Positions 61,755 to 64,000 of a DNA stretch of 64,000 nucleotides are shown here, one piece after another. A program made the translations under genes and the position numbers. The notes beneath the pieces were generated by a model, which was not told the origin of the DNA, did no database searches, and saw only the letters and a list, made by a program, of their open reading frames with translations. Source of the stretch: JASSUD01 sp031963415 (GTDB taxonomy: Bacteria > Pseudomonadota > Gammaproteobacteria > Burkholderiales > Burkholderiaceae); the NCBI GenBank assembly GCA_031963415.1, contig JASSUI010000001.1:1426001-1490000 (forward strand), written 5' to 3'. Positions within the stretch are counted from its first letter, which is position 1. Each line of letters starts with the position of its first letter.

Positions 61755-64000
61755 ATGCTAAACCCTACTTCGCTTTCTACTATTTCATCCTACAGGGCAG
61801 CACAAAAAACCACCGTGCCTACTTTGCTCTCACTCCCCGTCGAAGTTCGAGAAGAAATAGAAAGTCATATGGACTGGGCAACCAAGAGGGCGTTTTTTGA
61901 GGCATTGACTATAGTGACTCGTGACGGAGAGCCCTTGGATTCGCCTGCTCTAAAATTACACTTGCTACAGCAAAGAATTGCGCCGGAATATCAACGAACT
62001 CTAGTTAAGTCGGATACGAGCTTGCAAGCCTTTGCATTGAATCAATTGCAAAGGCTATGTGAATCAGGGCAACTCGATCAAGTGGTAGAGAAGCCAGCAT
62101 TTTTTGAGTTGTTATGCCTTGCTGATAATCCAGAGCTATTTGGATATTTAAGAGAAAAAATCCAGCAAGAGCCGGCGTTGAAGGCAAAGTTACTGAGCTG
62201 GGTCGAACGCTCGAAAACAGAAGAAGTCAAACCCATGGCGGCTAATGCGCTGACCCTATTAGTAAAAAGTGGTGTCCAGTTTAATGGAGCGGACTTAAAT
62301 GGAATACGGGTACCAGGTGCAGATTTGAGTGGTGGAGTATTCGATTCAGCACAGTTGCAAGGATCGGATTTGAGGGGAGTCAAGCTGCGGACGAGTTGGC
62401 TGCGCCAGGCGAATTTAAGCGGTGCAAAGATGGAAGGGGTGAAGTTTGGTGAATGGCCTTATCTCCAGGAAGAGAGCGAGGTAAGATCGTGCGCGTATTC
62501 CCCGGATGGGAAAGCGTGTGCGATGGGCCTCGCAAACGGTACGATCAGCGTCTATGACACCTCGAGCTGGGAAAAACGCTTCACCTTAGCGGGCCATACC
62601 GCCGGGGTTACTGGCGTGGTGTATTCGCCCAGCGGTCATCAGATCGCCTCGGGCAGTTATGACAAGACGGTGCGGCTGTGGGACGCGCACAGCGGGGAGG
62701 CCGTCCTCACCTTACAAGGGCATACCGGCTCTGTTACTAGCGTGGTGTATTCGCCCAGCGGTCAGCAGATCGCCTCGGGCGGTGGTGACAAGACGGTTCG
62801 TCTGTGGGATGCGCACAGCGGGAAGGCCGTCCTCACCTTACAAGGACATACCGGCTGGGTTAGGAGCGTGGTGTATTCGCCCAACGGTCAGCAGATTGCC
62901 TCGGGCAGTGATGACCGTACGGTGCGGCTGTGGGACGCACACAGCGGGGAGGCCGGCCACACCTTACAAGGGCATACCGGCTCTGTTACTAGCGTGGTGT
63001 ATTCGCCCAGCGGTCAGCAGATCGCCTCGGGCAGTTGGGATAGCACGGTTCGTCTGTGGGATGCGCACAGCGGGGAGGCTGGCCACACCTTACAAGGGCA
63101 TACCCATGTTGTTAGGAGCGTGGTGTATTCGCCCAGCGGTCATCAGATCGCCTCGGGCGGTGGTGACCAGACGGTACGTCTGTGGGACGCGTACAGCGGG
63201 GAGGCCGGCCACACCTTACAAGGGCATACCGACTATGTTAATAGCGTGGTGTATTCGCCCAGCGGTCAGCAGATCGCCTCGGGCAGTTGGGATAGCACGG
63301 TTCGTCTGTGGGACGCGCACAGCGGGGAGGCCGGCCACACCTTACAAGGGCATACCGACTCTGTTTTTAGCGTGGTGTATTCGCCCAGCAGTCATCAGAT
63401 CGCCTCGGGCAGTTATGACCAGACGGTGCGTCTGTGGGACGCGCACAGCGGGGAGGCCGGCCACATCTTAGAAGGGCATACCCATGTTGTTAGGAGCGTG
63501 GTGTATTCGCCCAGCGGTCATCAGATTGCCTCGGGCAGTGATGACCAGACGGTGCGGCTATGGGACACGCACAGCGGGGAGGCCGGCCACATCTTAGAAG
63601 GGCATACCCATGTTGTTAGGAGCGTGGTGTATTCGCCCAGCGGTCATCAGATTGCCTCGGGCAGTGATGACCAGACGGTGCGGCTATGGGACACGCACAG
63701 CGGGGAGGCCGGCCACACCTTACAAGGGCATACCGGCTGGGTGTTTAGCGTGGTGTATTCGCCCAGCGGTCATCAGATTGCCTCGGGCAGTGATGACCAT
63801 ACGGTGCGGCTATGGGATACGCACAGAGGGAAAGCCGGCCACACCTTACAAGGGCATACTGCCGCTGTTTACAGCGTGGTGTATTCGCCCAGCGGTCATC
63901 AGATCGCCTCGGGCGGTGGGGACAAGACGGTACGTCTGTGGGATACGCACAGCGGGGAGGCCGGCCACACCTTACAAGGGCATACCTCCTATGTTAGGAG
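61755..64000 (+). CDS. Pentapeptide-repeat / WD40-repeat protein (3' end outside window)
   Basis: The frame from ATG 61755 stays open to the window end (748 codons so far). Residues 1-170 are helical; LLSLPVEVREEIESHMDW near residue 25 loosely resembles an F-box. Residues about 174-235 are pentapeptide repeats (FNGADLNGI, GADLSGGVF, GSDLRGVKL, ANLSGAKM). One diverged WD40 blade is then followed by 11 complete and one partial blade of 42 residues (GHTxxVxSVVYSPSGxQIASGxxDxTVRLWD in consensus, given here only as pattern), nearly identical in DNA. Variation is confined to a few fixed positions. It could be a recognition or scaffold protein; no enzyme domain is visible in the window. Confidence 0.85.
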   Translation, partial: MLNPTSLSTISSYRAAQKTTVPTLLSLPVEVREEIESHMDWATKRAFFEALTIVTRDGEPLDSPALKLHLLQQRIAPEYQRTLVKSDTSLQAFALNQLQRLCESGQLDQVVEKPAFFELLCLADNPELFGYLREKIQQEPALKAKLLSWVERSKTEEVKPMAANALTLLVKSGVQFNGADLNGIRVPGADLSGGVFDSAQLQGSDLRGVKLRTSWLRQANLSGAKMEGVKFGEWPYLQEESEVRSCAYSPDGKACAMGLANGTISVYDTSSWEKRFTLAGHTAGVTGVVYSPSGHQIASGSYDKTVRLWDAHSGEAVLTLQGHTGSVTSVVYSPSGQQIASGGGDKTVRLWDAHSGKAVLTLQGHTGWVRSVVYSPNGQQIASGSDDRTVRLWDAHSGEAGHTLQGHTGSVTSVVYSPSGQQIASGSWDSTVRLWDAHSGEAGHTLQGHTHVVRSVVYSPSGHQIASGGGDQTVRLWDAYSGEAGHTLQGHTDYVNSVVYSPSGQQIASGSWDSTVRLWDAHSGEAGHTLQGHTDSVFSVVYSPSSHQIASGSYDQTVRLWDAHSGEAGHILEGHTHVVRSVVYSPSGHQIASGSDDQTVRLWDTHSGEAGHILEGHTHVVRSVVYSPSGHQIASGSDDQTVRLWDTHSGEAGHTLQGHTGWVFSVVYSPSGHQIASGSDDHTVRLWDTHRGKAGHTLQGHTAAVYSVVYSPSGHQIASGGGDKTVRLWDTHSGEAGHTLQGHTSYVR

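Noticed and set aside
62659..63471. 270-residue open frame inside the WD40 array
   Set aside because: Out-of-frame reading of the 126-bp repeats; the true WD40 frame runs through from 61755 to the window end.
1..64000. tRNA, rRNA or replication origin
   Set aside because: I looked for cloverleaf and T-loop patterns, rRNA-like blocks and DnaA-box clusters and found none convincing; a dedicated scan (tRNAscan, Infernal) would be decisive.

Overview
The window looks like part of a reduced, repeat-rich Burkholderiaceae genome. The best match by inference is an endosymbiont of fungi such as Mycoavidus or Candidatus Glomeribacter. The reasons are Burkholderia-type housekeeping gene order (prmA/tpx/PfkB-kinase/SlyB, ribF-ileS-lspA, hemC-hemD-hemX-hemY-ppa-nadE, leuS-lptE-holA, edd-eda) mixed with large eukaryotic-like repeat proteins, decayed insertion sequences, many palindromic intergenic repeats and a small type III secretion (T3SS) cluster. 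Species assignment is inference only.

Region 1 (1-14549) is accessory. It holds a frameshifted WD40 remnant, a coiled-coil membrane protein, and a 1658-residue NLR-like protein (TIR/SEFIR-like domain, NACHT ATPase, about 15 HEAT repeats of 33 residues). The NLR gene sits between two inverted copies of an IS6-family element that share the same premature stop; one copy is internally deleted to 412 bp. Next come a 396-residue candidate effector and two identical 1629-bp IS110-family elements in inverted orientation. These truncate the genes they touch and appear to supply a new start to a YetF-like gene.

Region 2 (14488-31368) is mainly housekeeping: two tandem YetF/DUF421 proteins, a SlyB-like lipoprotein, a PfkB kinase, tpx, prmA, lspA, ileS, ribF, purN, an RsmB/NOP methyltransferase, a fatty acid desaturase, nadA and nadC. 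No nadB is seen. Palindromic repeats lie between many genes: family A is exactly 146 bp in four copies; family B is about 100 bp, often abutting stop codons, including a triple tandem array after nadC.

Region 3 (31369-48377) has an XRE-type regulator with a palindromic candidate operator, a 622-residue candidate effector with a bipartite NLS-like motif, the heme/NAD operon region, an SctD gene with three small T3SS-type genes (two of them not much longer than 50 codons), and leuS-lptE-holA.

Region 4 (48378-64000) contains an IS3/IS150-like element whose outer inverted repeats and matching 3-bp flanks enclose an F-box/LRR gene. It continues with hemJ, edd-eda, a paralogue of the first coiled-coil membrane protein, a THUMP methyltransferase, mnmA, purB, another unknown protein, and a pentapeptide-WD40 protein. 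That last gene runs off the window and has near-identical 42-residue repeats varying at a few fixed positions. Overall, the core metabolic genes keep heme, NAD, purine and Entner-Doudoroff functions. The accessory genes look like host-interaction or recognition proteins, several carried or bounded by mobile elements.
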